Source of the DNA: Aulostomus chinensis
Taxonomy: Eukaryota > Chordata > Actinopteri > Syngnathiformes > Aulostomidae
Direction of reading: 5' to 3'
Length of the DNA: 64,000 bases
Assembly: GCA_037954235.1 (NCBI GenBank)
Contig: JBBMOA010000017.1
Location: 20,198,027-20,262,026, forward strand
The notes beneath the pieces were generated by a model. It had not been told where the DNA came from. It searched no databases and saw only the letters and a program-made list of their open reading frames with translations. A program made the translations under genes and the position numbers. Numbering within the stretch: position 1 is the stretch's first letter; every line of letters starts with the position of its first letter. Positions 1 to 10,761 of the stretch are shown in pieces.

Positions 1-135
1 CTTGCTGGTAATGAGGATCTCTCCATTAAGGGTGAAGATCATGGACTTGTCCTCCATGTTGATCATACAGCCCACCACGTCTCCAGTATGCCAGCACCGG
101 CCGAACAAACGGCTGCCCATGTTCAGACAGTGTCC
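1..135 (-). CDS. ryr3: ryr3 exon 27, partial (residues 1126-1170, runs off the window)
   Basis: Encodes GHCLNMGSRLFGRCWHTGDV then VGCMINMEDKSMIFTLNGEI and LITSK, SPRY2. Phase 0 in; acceptor CCACAG|GGA. The GDVVGCMIN and IFTLNGE cores are intact, but the first eight residues (GHCLNMGS) differ from the near-invariant GQRWHxGS of other RyRs. The exon continues past position 1. Confidence 0.94.
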
Positions 136-414
136 CTGTGGATGTTACAAGCACACAGAAAGAGTAAAGATCAGCAAGTAAGTACAGAAGTGCTTATTTC
201 TGACCAATATAGTTAATTTCAGGCTTCTTCTGTTAAATAGTAAAATAGTATTAGGTCAATAACAAATTAAGTTTTTTTAACCTCAGCGACAGATTTGATG
301 AATTCTGATTTTTTTAAATTTTTTTTTTTTTAGTACAATTCTGCAATCAACATCAACGTGTGCACACAATAAACATGCATATTCAGAGATAGATATCGGT
401 GTGGCTTAGCTTAC

Positions 415-617
415 CCTGTAGCCATCAAAGACAAACGCAAGCTCATCCGTGCCGAGCTCCACATCTGGCTTACATCCAGGTCTGGCCCAGCCCACTCTCA
501 TGTCTCCCCCTGTCACAGCCTCAAATTCAAAGTACCATTTTCCCGTCCTCACTGCATACGTCCTCTCCACCCTGAAGAATCTGATTTTGTCAATACTGAG
601 CCGTTCGACCACTTGTC
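415..617 (-). CDS. ryr3: ryr3 exon 26 (residues 1058-1125)
   Basis: Encodes GQVVERLSIDKIRFFRVERT, YAVRTGKWYFEFEAVTGGDM, RVGWARPGCKPDVELGTDEL and AFVFDGYR; start of SPRY2 with the KWYFEFE and RVGW signatures. 203 nt, phase 1 in, 0 out; acceptor CCTGTAG|GAC, donor AGG|GTAAGC. Confidence 0.96.
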
Positions 618-788
618 CTACAGGGAGGAAGGGAGGAAGTGGTTAGGGAGTGTTTTTAATGAACTGAATTTGGGCTGATAGGAAAATGACTAAAGATGAA
701 AGAATGTATTAGTTCTTGACTGTTAAATACAACCAAGAAGGAAAAAGATTGTGTTGTTTTTGTGCATAGATCCTGAGGTGAAACACAC

Positions 789-936
789 CGCCTTCCTGAT
801 CGGACGGCTCAATATTGTATCCATAGCCTATCAGGGTGCGAATAGCCTCCCTCAGGCTGTCCCGGTTTGACTTCTTAGTGCGCTCATCCAGCAGGGTGTA
901 GGGCACCAGGCGGGGGTTACGCTTACTCTTCAGATC
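789..936 (-). CDS. ryr3: ryr3 exon 25 (residues 1009-1058)
   Basis: Encodes DLKSKRNPRLVPYTLLDERT, KKSNRDSLREAIRTLIGYGY and NIEPSDQEG; end of RyR repeat 2. 148 nt, phase 0 in, 1 out. The 3' boundary is placed at GGCG|GTGTGT because this phase fits exon 26; the donor is weak and the short linker DQEGGQVVERLSID differs from human RyR3, so this end is less sure than the others. Confidence 0.9.
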
Positions 937-1615
937 CTGCAGCAAGCACAGACACAAACTTTTACATACACAATCACAGCAAATCCTTCTCTAACAATCC
1001 ATCTGTTACATGCAGCACCAGGCAGCCTGCTGATTCACACAACTGTGGGGTTTGATACGTCTGTGCTGTCAATCCCAGTAATTGAGAATTTAATTGGCCA
1101 TTTATCACTTGACTGCTGCTCACTGCATTTTCTATCTTTTCCGTGTCATTGCAGCCATGGAAGCATCATATTAATACCACTTAACCAGATTTATGGGGCT
1201 TAACTGAACACTTTGTGGCATGCTTTCATCAGCTCAGCTGGTCAGTGATTTGGTTTCACTGTGTTTGCTACGACCGTTAAATGTTTGCCGATTACTAGAA
1301 TGGTTACTGATTTTTTTATGAATAAAAAATAACTTGCGCTGACCAATGCTGTTATAGACTTGTCTGATTTTAAAATTATTTTAAAACTTGATCAGATAAT
1401 CTAGAATTCACTGGAAGACAACCCATACCATAATGGGGGGAGGCAGGTCACGTTAGAAGAGTGTGTCACATCAAAATTCATTGTAAAAGTAACAAAACTG
1501 CTAACAAAAAGTAGGCTACAACATAAACTATTGGCATATTTTGTTAAACATATTAAAAACTAAAATTTGAGCCTTAATAAACATGTTGGGTGTCTTTAAA
1601 ACACTTCCAGTGTAC
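937..1615 (-). other. ryr3: ryr3 intron 24
   Basis: 679 nt, AT-rich; nothing recognised. Confidence 0.9.
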
Positions 1616-1775
1616 CTGCTGGATGCCGTAGGTCCAACCCTGTTTAATGCGGTCCTTGGCCCACACATTGTGTGCATTTTCTGCAAGTTTGTCCACCAGA
1701 AGCTCCTGACTTGGAGTCAGTTTGATATCTGACAGGTCCAGAGGGGATGGTTTGTAACCATTGGACATCATGTAG
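1616..1775 (-). CDS. ryr3: ryr3 exon 24 (residues 955-1008), RyR repeat 2
   Basis: Encodes NYMMSNGYKPSPLDLSDIKL, TPSQELLVDKLAENAHNVWA and KDRIKQGWTYGIQQ: the second RyR (P1) repeat with LAENAHNVW and GWTYG. 160 nt, phase 2 in, 0 out; acceptor TTTTAG|CTA, donor CAG|GTACAC. Confidence 0.97.
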
Positions 1776-1965
1776 CTAAAAGAGATGATGAAAACACATT
1801 TATTAGCTTTGAATATCTGGTGATCACAGATTAGTTAGACATCTTTTCACCATTGTCTTTTCTCAACTACTTCTCCTGTCTTTGGAGTTGTAATCTGCAC
1901 CTAATCTAAATCTGAAGTTTAGGACTTGATACAGTAGCTACAAAACAGTAAATATGAAATCTCAC

Positions 1966-2049
1966 TTTTTAGGGAGTTTGATCTTTTTGAGGGAGTCTTC
2001 AGCATTTGGGTTGACCTGAACTACACGACAACCCAGTGCCAGCAGGGTC
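1966..2049 (-). CDS. ryr3: ryr3 exon 23 (residues 927-955)
   Basis: Encodes KTLLALGCRVVQVNPNAEDS then LKKIKLPK. 84 nt, phase 2-2; acceptor TCTGCAG|GAC, donor AAAAA|GTGAGA. The CRVVQVNP stretch corresponds to CHIAHVNP of human RyR3, another RyR3-like mark. Confidence 0.96.
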
Positions 2050-3106
2050 CTGCAGAGAGAAAACAACAGACAGACATGAAATTAAGGAACTTTGTCTGCA
2101 GATTATGTTTGATAAACTGTACATCTCAACATCACTTTTTGCTTCAACTAGACTTGTAAATCCGACAGTAGCAATAGGTGGTTCAGGAGCAGAGACAGGT
2201 TAAACCGTGCATGTTCTAATCTGTCAGGAGATAAAGGCCGAGATGTACCCAGAGGACTGTACTGGGTGTGAAATGTTCTTGGCAAATTTTGTTACACCTT
2301 GCGAGAGGACAAAGTGACAGTGAAAATGAGTTTGATGTCACAGAGGAAGCCGTCAGTGTTACCCAGATGTGTCAGCTACTGCCACACATCAAGAGTAATC
2401 ATGGCAAAGCTTCTCCTTTATCATTTAAGGAGCATTTATGTTAAGCACTTATAATAGGTCTCCCTGGGACCTTGGGAGACGTGTGTTGCGCAGAGCATTG
2501 ACAAGTGGAAAAAGAGCACAGACTCATAGCAAGACTTGTTTGGTTGCGCAACAATGGAGATGGAAATTTCCAAAGCACCAAAAGGACAGATATCTGACCA
2601 CAGTAAAAGGGATTTATTTATAGATTTAAAGAAAATGTATTCAAACTATCAAATGTTTGTTCTCAATAACTATACGTCATTTTCTTTTAAAAATACATGA
2701 TTACAGGCAATGTCTTTTGATCTTACATACGTTTTTCTGCACAAAGGTTAATATAATTTCTACTTTCGTCTGTGACAAGACAATGACAGACACATACTTA
2801 GGCAGCAGGGGACATCTAGAGAGGTAAAATCGCACTCAATGAAATAATTAGATGTTGCCAGTTACTGCGTTGCTAAGAAGACGGAGAAATTAGTACAAGC
2901 CATCATGAGAATATGACAACAGTGGTACACATATTACCATATGAATAATCAAATTTATAATCAAAGGCATCATATCAAACTACTGCTTTTGTGTAACAAA
3001 TCTTCACGCTTTTCTTTTCCCTCTTCGCCTCAACGTATTTTTTTTCATCTCTTCAAAAAACACGAGTGTGAGCTTGGAGAAAATCAATGAGCAAGGTTCA
3101 ACATAC
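2050..3106 (-). other. ryr3: ryr3 intron 22
   Basis: 1057 nt; nothing recognised. Confidence 0.88.
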
Positions 3107-3210
3107 TTCAGAGTTTCAGTTGACATCTGCAGATTGTAGTTCTTCTCCGTTTCTGGCAGCTTGGAGAAATCCACCAGACATGGATGCTGCCGCTTATTAT
3201 CATCCCTGAT
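3107..3210 (-). CDS. ryr3: ryr3 exon 22 (residues 893-927)
   Basis: Encodes IRDDNKRQHPCLVDFSKLPE then TEKNYNLQMSTETL, the conserved second half of RyR repeat 1. 104 nt, phase 0 in, 2 out; acceptor TCATAG|ATC, donor CTGAA|GTATGT. Confidence 0.96.
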
Positions 3211-5130
3211 CTATGAGGAAGTGGAACAGTCACAGAAACACCATTTCAACTCTCCTCAGTAATACTGCTTCAAACTAACTCTGTAGCTCATGTGTGATAT
3301 TTACTGAACATAAGAAGTACACAGTCTCATTAATATCACTGTGAACTAACAAGGGAAGGGGAATGTGGACTGGATATACATGGTGCTACTGAGGTAGGAC
3401 AGTCTACTCTAGTGAACATGTTATGATGGGGGAGCATGTTTTCTTGGGGGAGATAGAAAGGTGTATGAGTGGAATACAAAGCGAGAGATGTGCTGCCTCT
3501 CATGAGGCTGCACTATATGCCAAATAATCCCTTTGGCAATGCTGCTCAGAAGAGGCGGCATGGCAATGGTGGATGTTCACCAAGAAAACATGCGCAGCTG
3601 TGTGCAGATATGCAGCTGTGTGTATGTGTGTGTCTGATGAACACCAGCCAGCTCTTTTGTGAACAGGACAAGAACTCCACGAAAAATCTCTCCCATGGAA
3701 CTTATTCCGCCAACAGAAATAGATTTGTGGAACAAAGAACAAAAAGTATTTTATGCAACCAGAGCTAAATTATAGACCGAATTTCTTTATTCTTCCTAAA
3801 TGTAATAAATACACTGAATGACAACTACAAACCACAGAATGAGCTGCCACATCTTCAATGACATCTCATATCATGTGCAAGTTTCTTATTTGTCCTCCAT
3901 TTAGACAGAAAAATCTCTTGTACTTGGACTTACCATCAACCTTTTCTAATGCTACACTTGTACATGTGTAAAATGCACATCTGAATACGGTGATGGAAAC
4001 ACAACTGTATAAAAGCATGTCTGCATTGTAGACATAAGAGCTGTCTTCCACACTGTTATTTGTGTTGTCATCTGTTCCTTTAAGGGCAAAACAGGTCATT
4101 TCATTGTCCACTAACTCTGGTACAATAAACCAAGAAACTTGTCAGTGAGGTTTCTTATCTCTTATATATCGAAGGTATAATTATATAACCATATGTGTTT
4201 ACCAGTGCACAGTAACTAATCTTGCTGAGAGTCAATGAGAAGATCCATGACGCAGTAACGGCCAAATGAGAGCAACAAAGACTGAAAGCAGGATAGACCA
4301 GTCCGTACGGTGCTCCCAAAACACCTCATTGTATCTCTTTTTATTTAATTTGGACAGAATTAGAACGGTGACCCTTGCTGGAGTTTCCACCAATGGCATT
4401 TTTTAAAACTCTGGACAGAGCACGGCAAGCTTCATGGTCCCCCATTCTTTCTCCAGTATCTTTCTTTTTCTTGTCGATAACTTACACAGAGGCATGAGAG
4501 TGGTCCCAATCTTCATATCCAACTCTCTGCAAGACTTTTTTCGAGGGCAGGTTTCTATGTATTAACTGAAAGTAGCATTAGGGAAATCAATTAAAAGCCC
4601 CATTTAGAGGAACAACTAAACAGAGAAAATTTAAATGCATGATTTTCTCTTGGTTTATTGACGTACTGAAACTGCCAAGATATCCTGTTCTGCCCTTTGG
4701 TGAAACAGTTCTTGGTACTTAGTGACTTATGCTAGAACACAAACACAATGAGTCTGCTACCTACAAACAAGGAAGCATCGGAATGAATGGTATGAAAAGC
4801 ATTGAATATGGAAAATGAGAGTGTTCTTTCCACTTACCCTCTTTTTGGTGTGAACCGCAAATTATAAAAGAGAAAGCAAGATGACGTACAGGCTTTTGTG
4901 ATGGTCAAATCTAACACTAAAACTACTAATGCATTTCAGGAGTTGTTTTTGGGTTTTTTTAACTCAAGTTTGTTTAGAAAATGTGTAACTGATGTTAACT
5001 GAACCACATTCATGGCAACATGTATGAATTATGTTTCGTTTTGTTTTGTTTTTTTTAATCTTTTGAGCCAGAGAGATGATCTTGTAGTAAGAGGATTGTA
5101 CAAGTTAAGGAATAATCTGCCTTTTCTCAC
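3211..5130 (-). other. ryr3: ryr3 intron 21
   Basis: 1920 nt, AT-rich; a short GT-rich patch near 3618-3633. Small ORFs on both strands show no recognisable product. Confidence 0.88.
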
Positions 5131-5235
5131 CTTGCCGTACGACCAGCCAAGCTCGATCTTATTCATGCCCCATAGTTCATGGATATTCTCAGCTAGTTTG
5201 TCCCGAACCTTCTCCAAATGAGGTGGCATAACAAT
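5131..5235 (-). CDS. ryr3: ryr3 exon 21 (residues 858-892), RyR repeat 1
   Basis: Encodes IVMPPHLEKVRDKLAENIHE then LWGMNKIELGWSYGK, the first RyR (P1) repeat with the LAENIHELW and GWxYG signatures. 105 nt, phase 0-0; acceptor TCTGTAG|ATT, donor AAG|GTGAGA. Intron 20 between this and exon 20 is only 95 nt. Confidence 0.97.
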
Positions 5236-5330
5236 CTACAGAAACAGGCAGAGCTCAGATTGGAATCAACTCAATATTTTATTGCTACCAAGCACTGGCA
5301 TTACCTCAGGCACGCTATTCTGGTTGTTAC

Positions 5331-5547
5331 CTGGCTGGTTTCCACAGGCGTGGGAATGAAGGAGGCCTGCGACAGGATGAGGGTGTTGCCCAGTAAATCT
5401 CTGACTCCCTCCATGTCCCTCTTGTACTCTTTTACCGGCTCCACCTTCATTTTCTCTTTCGGCAGCAGAGCCTCATAACATGGAGCGTAGCTTGATGGAG
5501 GCAGAAATTTAAAGTCGCCATGTCGACCGCCCAACAGGAAACGGACC
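5331..5547 (-). CDS. ryr3: ryr3 exon 20 (residues 785-857)
   Basis: Encodes KVRFLLGGRHGDFKFLPPSS, YAPCYEALLPKEKMKVEPVK, EYKRDMEGVRDLLGNT and SQASFIPTPVETSQ; end of SPRY1 and linker to the RyR repeats. 217 nt, phase 2 in, 0 out; acceptor TTCCCAG|GGT, donor CAG|GTAACA. Confidence 0.97.
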
Positions 5548-7153
5548 CTGGGAAGATAAAATGTTGGTCACCTGTTGGAATATTGTATTGTTGTTACGGC
5601 TGTAAATATCAATTAAAAATGGTAAAATGTGGTATTGGTATATGATGTTTTAAATAATACAGTAGTGTAAATAATCATTGATTAATTATTACTCAAAGCA
5701 GCAGCTTGGGAAAAGAAAACCAAACATGCAAGTGATGCTGCGTTTCCTCCTCTTAACCCACTTCAATCAGCTCCGGCCTGTACTCTGCGGGGACAAGTTT
5801 AGCTCTGAGAGGGAAAAAAACATCTCAGGACATCACTGCGAAGAGGCTCTCCAGAGGCTGCCCAAAATAAACGCTCAAATAGTAGTGGTGACGCAAGCAA
5901 GCTCTTTCTGGATGCAGCCCTCAGCTGTTGGGTACTGAAAATGTGTGCCTGTCATTCTCTGTCATATTCAGGTTCAGTGGGTCAGGTTCATGTACAAGCT
6001 TGAGGGTGTCACCTCTAATGTGAAATGCTGACACTGAAAGTAAGAAATCCTAAGTGACAGGTGAAACACAAGCAGGCTTTAGTTATAAAATGCGTTGCTT
6101 GTATTTGTTGACTTGAAATATTCAATATTCTTATTCTTTAACTGTCCCAACGCTGTACATCAAATGATGCCGCCTCAATGTGGCACTCCAAAAACTGATC
6201 GGTATATCCAAATAGCACCCGTGTGTAAGTCTGCAGCAACATTTTCAGAAAGATCTGGGCATCTAATTTGGAGGGAAGCTCCTGTGTGTGTGTTGGTGGC
6301 TGGAGGCTCTGACTCTGACTTCAGGACCTGGACCTCACGGAGTCTGGGCTAGAAGAATGACATGAAGCCTTTTTGTTGTTTACAGTTACAATCTGAACTT
6401 CCAGCAACAGAGCAAGAAGGTTATATATCCAAACTCTCTTTTACAAGTCAAAACGGAACAAAACTTTGATGCGATTAAACCTGTAAAACACATGAAAATG
6501 ACTGATATGAAAAAGGATAAAAGTATCAATTCATTCTAGGATGTCAGAGGAGATGAATAAACTGTGCGTGTTCATTCAGCATCTTTGGAAACCGATAAAC
6601 AACGTTTTACTACTGGAGAAATTAGCCCATTAAAACCAACTATGCATCACCACATGCAACTCTAACTCAGTTTCTACTGCTTATCCGGTATTACATTTTG
6701 AGAATTCATTTTCATCAGACATTAAGGACTGAATTTACATTCTGATGCCTTTCAAGACCAAATAAATTTAGTCTCTTGATGTCAAAGTGTCTCTGGGCTT
6801 CAAAGAGTAACGCTGAAGGCTGATTTGCTAAACAAAGTCCGAGCCAATCATCATGAGAGACTGCCATAGCTTGAAATTCAATTTTAAAGTCAAGTCAGTC
6901 ACAGAATGTGTGGTCACCATGGCAACAGAGACAAATATGAAGCAATGTGACCTGCGTCCAATCTCAAGACCTTGAAGATTAATGCATTTGGACCAGAGCA
7001 AGCAGGTGGATTAGATGGATTTCATGCCGGGGAGGTTGGTGTGACATACCAGTAGATTGGGGGGGGGCTGGATTTGTCTGTTTTATCTATCTGTGCACAT
7101 GTGTTTATTCCTCATTATAGAATCAGCCTGTTTGCCGACAAATGAAAACTCAC
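5548..7153 (-). other. ryr3: ryr3 intron 19
   Basis: 1606 nt; a short poly-G at about 7059-7066, otherwise nothing recognised. Confidence 0.88.
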
Positions 7154-7346
7154 TTGACCCCTGCAGAGAAGCTGACGACAGGGAAGAAGAGCCCGTCTGT
7201 GTTGAAATTTTCAAACATGCCCTGAACAGGCTGTCCGTTAATCCTAAAAGAGATGCTGGGAGCTCCAAGGTCCAGACAGCAGCTCACCACGTCCTCGGAG
7301 GTCAGGATGTGCTGGTTCATGGATGCAACAGCCCGCGGAATACGAC
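7154..7346 (-). CDS. ryr3: ryr3 exon 19 (residues 721-785)
   Basis: Encodes GRIPRAVASMNQHILTSEDV, VSCCLDLGAPSISFRINGQP, VQGMFENFNTDGLFFPVVSF and SAGV; rest of SPRY1. 193 nt, phase 1 in, 2 out (GTCAA|GTGAGT). The acceptor AAATAG|GTC has almost no pyrimidine tract; a long (GT)n run in transcript sense begins about 20 nt upstream. Confidence 0.96.
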
Positions 7347-7357
7347 CTATTTAAGAC

Positions 7358-7365
<8 letters not shown>

Positions 7366-7415
<50 letters not shown>
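7366..7415. repeat. (AC)n microsatellite beside the ryr3 exon 19 acceptor
   Basis: About 25 AC units, i.e. (GT)n in ryr3 transcript sense, ending about 20 nt upstream of the exon 19 3' splice site. Confidence 0.97.
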
Positions 7416-7417
<2 letters not shown>

Positions 7418-7618
7418 TTATACGGGATATGACCCAGTGAGAGATGCTGGCAGTGATCACGTCTCTCGCACGAAAAACAGCTATACACAATCTGGGCAAG
7501 GAGATGGTCCCTGCTGGGTGCTGATTCTGTCTAAACACAACCTGGCTGGAGCCCAGAGGGACTACTCATCTTTAATGCATCAGTGTCTCATGATCTTAGC
7601 TTACATGCAAGCACTGAC

Positions 7619-7860
7619 CTGACCAGAGGTGGAGTCCATCAAAACCGTAGGAGTAGAGATCATCTCCGACACCGTTGCCCCCCCAGCCCTCTCCTCCTCC
7701 CGGGTAGGGAGCGTAGCCTTTAGTGTTGGCCCAGCCCACTCGCAGGTGGGAGGGCTCGCTGGTCACAAAGTGGTCCACCTGGTCAATCATCAGCTCATAG
7801 TACCACTTCTTATATTGAGCTGAGCCCTCACTCACCCCGAGGAAGATGTTCGGTCTCATA
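7619..7860 (-). CDS. ryr3: ryr3 exon 18 (residues 640-721)
   Basis: Encodes SMRPNIFLGVSEGSAQYKKW, YYELMIDQVDHFVTSEPSHL, RVGWANTKGYAPYPGG and NGVGDDLYSYGFDGLHLWS: the start and core of SPRY1, a site of contact with other parts of the triad/dyad complex in muscle RyRs. 242 nt, phase 2 in, 1 out; acceptor TTGCCAG|TAT, donor TCAG|GTCAGT. Confidence 0.97.
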
Positions 7861-9178
7861 CTGGCAATGAAGTTAACACACGAAATCATTAAGCGTCCCG
7901 CAGACTGTAGAATCATCTCAGATATTCATATATTCTCTTGTACTATCTTGTTTTTTTCCCTCTTAAAGCTCATTAAAAGTCTGCCCTTAGGATAAGATAA
8001 TTCAATTTAGTTTCAATTCATTTGGTTTAGGAAGTTCCTAAAATGTGTTGATAACTTAAAATGAGGCAGAGCAAGGCAGATCACTTTAAACAGTGATGAA
8101 ATTGGTGAGATTAGAGTTAAAGTGATTTCATAATATCTAGCAGGCTTGGTTTCAATGCACAAAGTCAAAAGTTTTAGGAACATAAAAGGTTACGGGACAG
8201 TGTAAATGTGTAAATGTCAGCAGAGTCACTTCACAACCTCACATGATGCCTCTATATACAAGTGAAACCAGGTAAAATATTCATTCGCAGAGGCTAAATG
8301 AATATGTATTATATCTCGCGTAACTATGTCGCTGTGAAGTGATTAATAATCTCGTTAAACACAATAATATCTCGTGATTATGAGATTCATGTACTATTTT
8401 TAAGTTGTATTTCCGGTAGGAGATGAAACAATTACATGTGTGGTACTGGAAAACAGGAAAACAGAAATGCATGAGAACTTGTTTGTATTTTTCACTGTAT
8501 TTATGACATCTCAGCTTGTAGGATTTCTCAGCTGCTGAGCTCACAGAGATCGATCTGCTTTGTCATTTGAAGAGTTGAATTACAACATACATGACTACGT
8601 CCTAGACAAATGACTCCTCTGCTTAACCTTGAGAGGCTTCCGGAACTGCCGCCTTGCTGTGTTTGCGGGACTTTGTTTGAAATATCCAACTATTTTATGG
8701 TACTTAGGTAAAACGCTGTCAAACGCTCTGTAGAGGAGAAACGCAGTGGTTGCCTTGGGTATAATAGGTGCTATACAGGGGCGTTCCTCATACCTGCTGG
8801 TCATGCTGTAAGGTTTTTAGATTAATCGTGGGAGTAAACATTCACAGCACAAAATTTTTGACAATCCCCCAAAGTTTCTGTTTTTGTCAGCTACAGCTTG
8901 TGATGGTTCAGTGTTTTAATTGCTGATTCATGCCTTTTCTAAGACATTCCTTAGTCAGTAGAGTTTTAATGGTGCAACACAGTTTAGAAAAATCACTGGT
9001 TTAAAACATCTAAAACAAAAAGTGAGAGGCAGTGTGGATCAAGTCAGTCTTGTACACCATTCACAGGCTTGAAGACTTTTAAATATAATTTTACCTTTAT
9101 GTAAGACCAACTTATTTAGATTTGATGCCTTTTGAATCAGAGAAGGATGTTTAATAGATGCATGAATGGCTCTCTAAC
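7861..9178 (-). other. ryr3: ryr3 intron 17
   Basis: 1318 nt with the TATCTCG-rich patch at 8281-8480; nothing else recognised. Confidence 0.85.
8281..8480. repeat. TATCTCG-rich patch, possible old DNA-element remnant
   Basis: In ryr3 intron 17. Contains several TATCTCG / ATCTCGT and ATTATGAGA motifs, which also occur at 61600-61800. Such motifs are familiar from fish interspersed repeats, but no ends are defined. Confidence 0.3.
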
Positions 9179-9312
9179 CTCTGCACGTCATTGACCAGCT
9201 GGGTTTGCAGCAGCAGATCTCTCTTGGGTAGCAAGTGATCACAGATAAGGTTCTGATTGGTTCGTACAGCTACGCCGTTACACACACACAGCGAGCAGAG
9301 CACATCCAGGAT
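9179..9312 (-). CDS. ryr3: ryr3 exon 17 (residues 596-640)
   Basis: Encodes ILDVLCSLCVCNGVAVRTNQ then NLICDHLLPKRDLLLQTQLV and NDVQ. 134 nt, phase 0 in, 2 out; acceptor CTTTAG|ATC, donor CAGAG|GTTAGA. End of the RIH segment. A pyrimidine-rich (TC)n run (transcript sense) lies about 50 nt upstream. Confidence 0.96.
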
Positions 9313-10642
9313 CTAAAGAGAGAAGCGGAGGCACCAGGGTGGAATAATAAACAGCAATATTTAGAGAGAGAGAGAGAGAAAGAGAGAGCGAGAGAACAAC
9401 AGCACCCCAACAGCTGATATTAAACCCTTGACATGAATCCATACCTTTCCACAGTTGACTAATTATCCTCACCCCTGAACACTGACCAAGCCGACAGCCT
9501 CTATTCATACAACTCCTGCATAATTACTAAGAGATGCTTACTTGGGGCAAAAACATGTCCAATAATTTCCCTCTGATGTTAGCTTAACAAAGCTGTGGAA
9601 TTACATCAGGCGCAAAGCTCAGCCAAGGATGACAGGCCAGAGCACATATGCTTTATCATTGACCTTTTCTTCAGCTCCCATAGCAACATGATCCATTCAG
9701 CTCTTTTATGACCTAGACAAGCTGACTGTGCGGTTCATGATCTCAGTTCACCAGTAAAGTGATTGATTAATGGTGGGGGCGCACTGCAAAGCAAACCCCC
9801 AGCAAGCCTCTATCAAAGAATGACATTTGCATGCTTGTGGAGAGTACCGCACAGTGAATTAGTAGCTAAAGAGAGAGAGGAGTGACAAAAAGGCCCAAAG
9901 GGAACGGTTATGGAAATGAATGCATCCAGTGAAGCATTTTGGGGGGGTTTAATAAGGAAACAGGACTGGATGTAAGATAAACAGGCTGTGTATACCTTCA
10001 TTGGTTGTCTCAGCTAATAAATGGGTGCTGGTAGGTAGATTTTGTTAAGTTTAGAAAGAGCCAGAGTTGCTGTGCTTGGTTAAGAAAAGCGAAGTAAAGC
10101 AAAGCTAACTAGCTCCAGATACAGCCTCTCATCCAAGTTCCAGCAAGAAGGATGCAGCAGCAAACTACAAGCATTGTGTATGTGCCATACACATTAAATC
10201 AAACCCATGTTTCCCCTTATTTGGGCTCTCTTTAATAACGTTCAGTTTTTATGTGTCAATATGAGATATGCCCAAAGGCACTTGTTCCATTACGCAGCCT
10301 TGAAAGACTGGTAGTCATGATGTCCAGGTGAGGACCCTCCACCTTATGGCTGACACAGCATCACACGGAAATCAGTCACCTCGTCTTGCATCAAAAGCCG
10401 GTTGTTTCTCTACCGGAGCCTAAGATATCTTTCAGGTCTAACTTCACCCTTGCTGTGAGCTCCATGGTGGCCTTTATCCAGTCCACATGTCTCTGCGTGA
10501 CTGACGGCCATTCAGAGCTGGTGTATCCCAAATTGTGTATCATGCTAATCAGAGAAACGGTAACCTGAAATACACTGAGTAACATTCTCCTTTAACCTCA
10601 ATCACATCACCCTGCCTTATCATCGAACCTGGTGCTGCTCAC
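9313..10642 (-). other. ryr3: ryr3 intron 16
   Basis: 1330 nt. Holds the (GA)n tract at 9362 and a coding-like segment (10448-10564) flanked by AG and GT, discussed in the findings. No mobile element recognised. Confidence 0.85.
9362..9393. repeat. (GA)n microsatellite, imperfect
   Basis: Gives a (TC)n polypyrimidine run in ryr3 sense, about 50 nt upstream of the exon 17 acceptor. Confidence 0.95.
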
Positions 10643-10761
10643 CTTGTGGTTGCGTCCGTGCTTGTAGAGCAGAGATATGATGGACTTGATGTGTCCTCTC
10701 TGGATTATGTTGAGGGCCTCAGGGCTTTCAATTAGAATGCAGTGGAGGACTTCAAGGATGC
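10643..10761 (-). CDS. ryr3: ryr3 exon 16 (residues 556-595)
   Basis: Encodes GILEVLHCILIESPEALNII then QRGHIKSIISLLYKHGRNHK. 119 nt, phase 1 in, 0 out; acceptor GTGCAG|GCA, donor AAG|GTGAGC. Tyr588 stands where the mammalian RyRs I can recall have Asp (LLDKHGRNHK); the codon is TAC at 10664-10666. Confidence 0.96.

Noticed and set aside
7057..7440. Plus-strand ORF ending in a His-Thr repeat
   Set aside because: It is the antisense of ryr3 exon 19 running into the (AC)n microsatellite.
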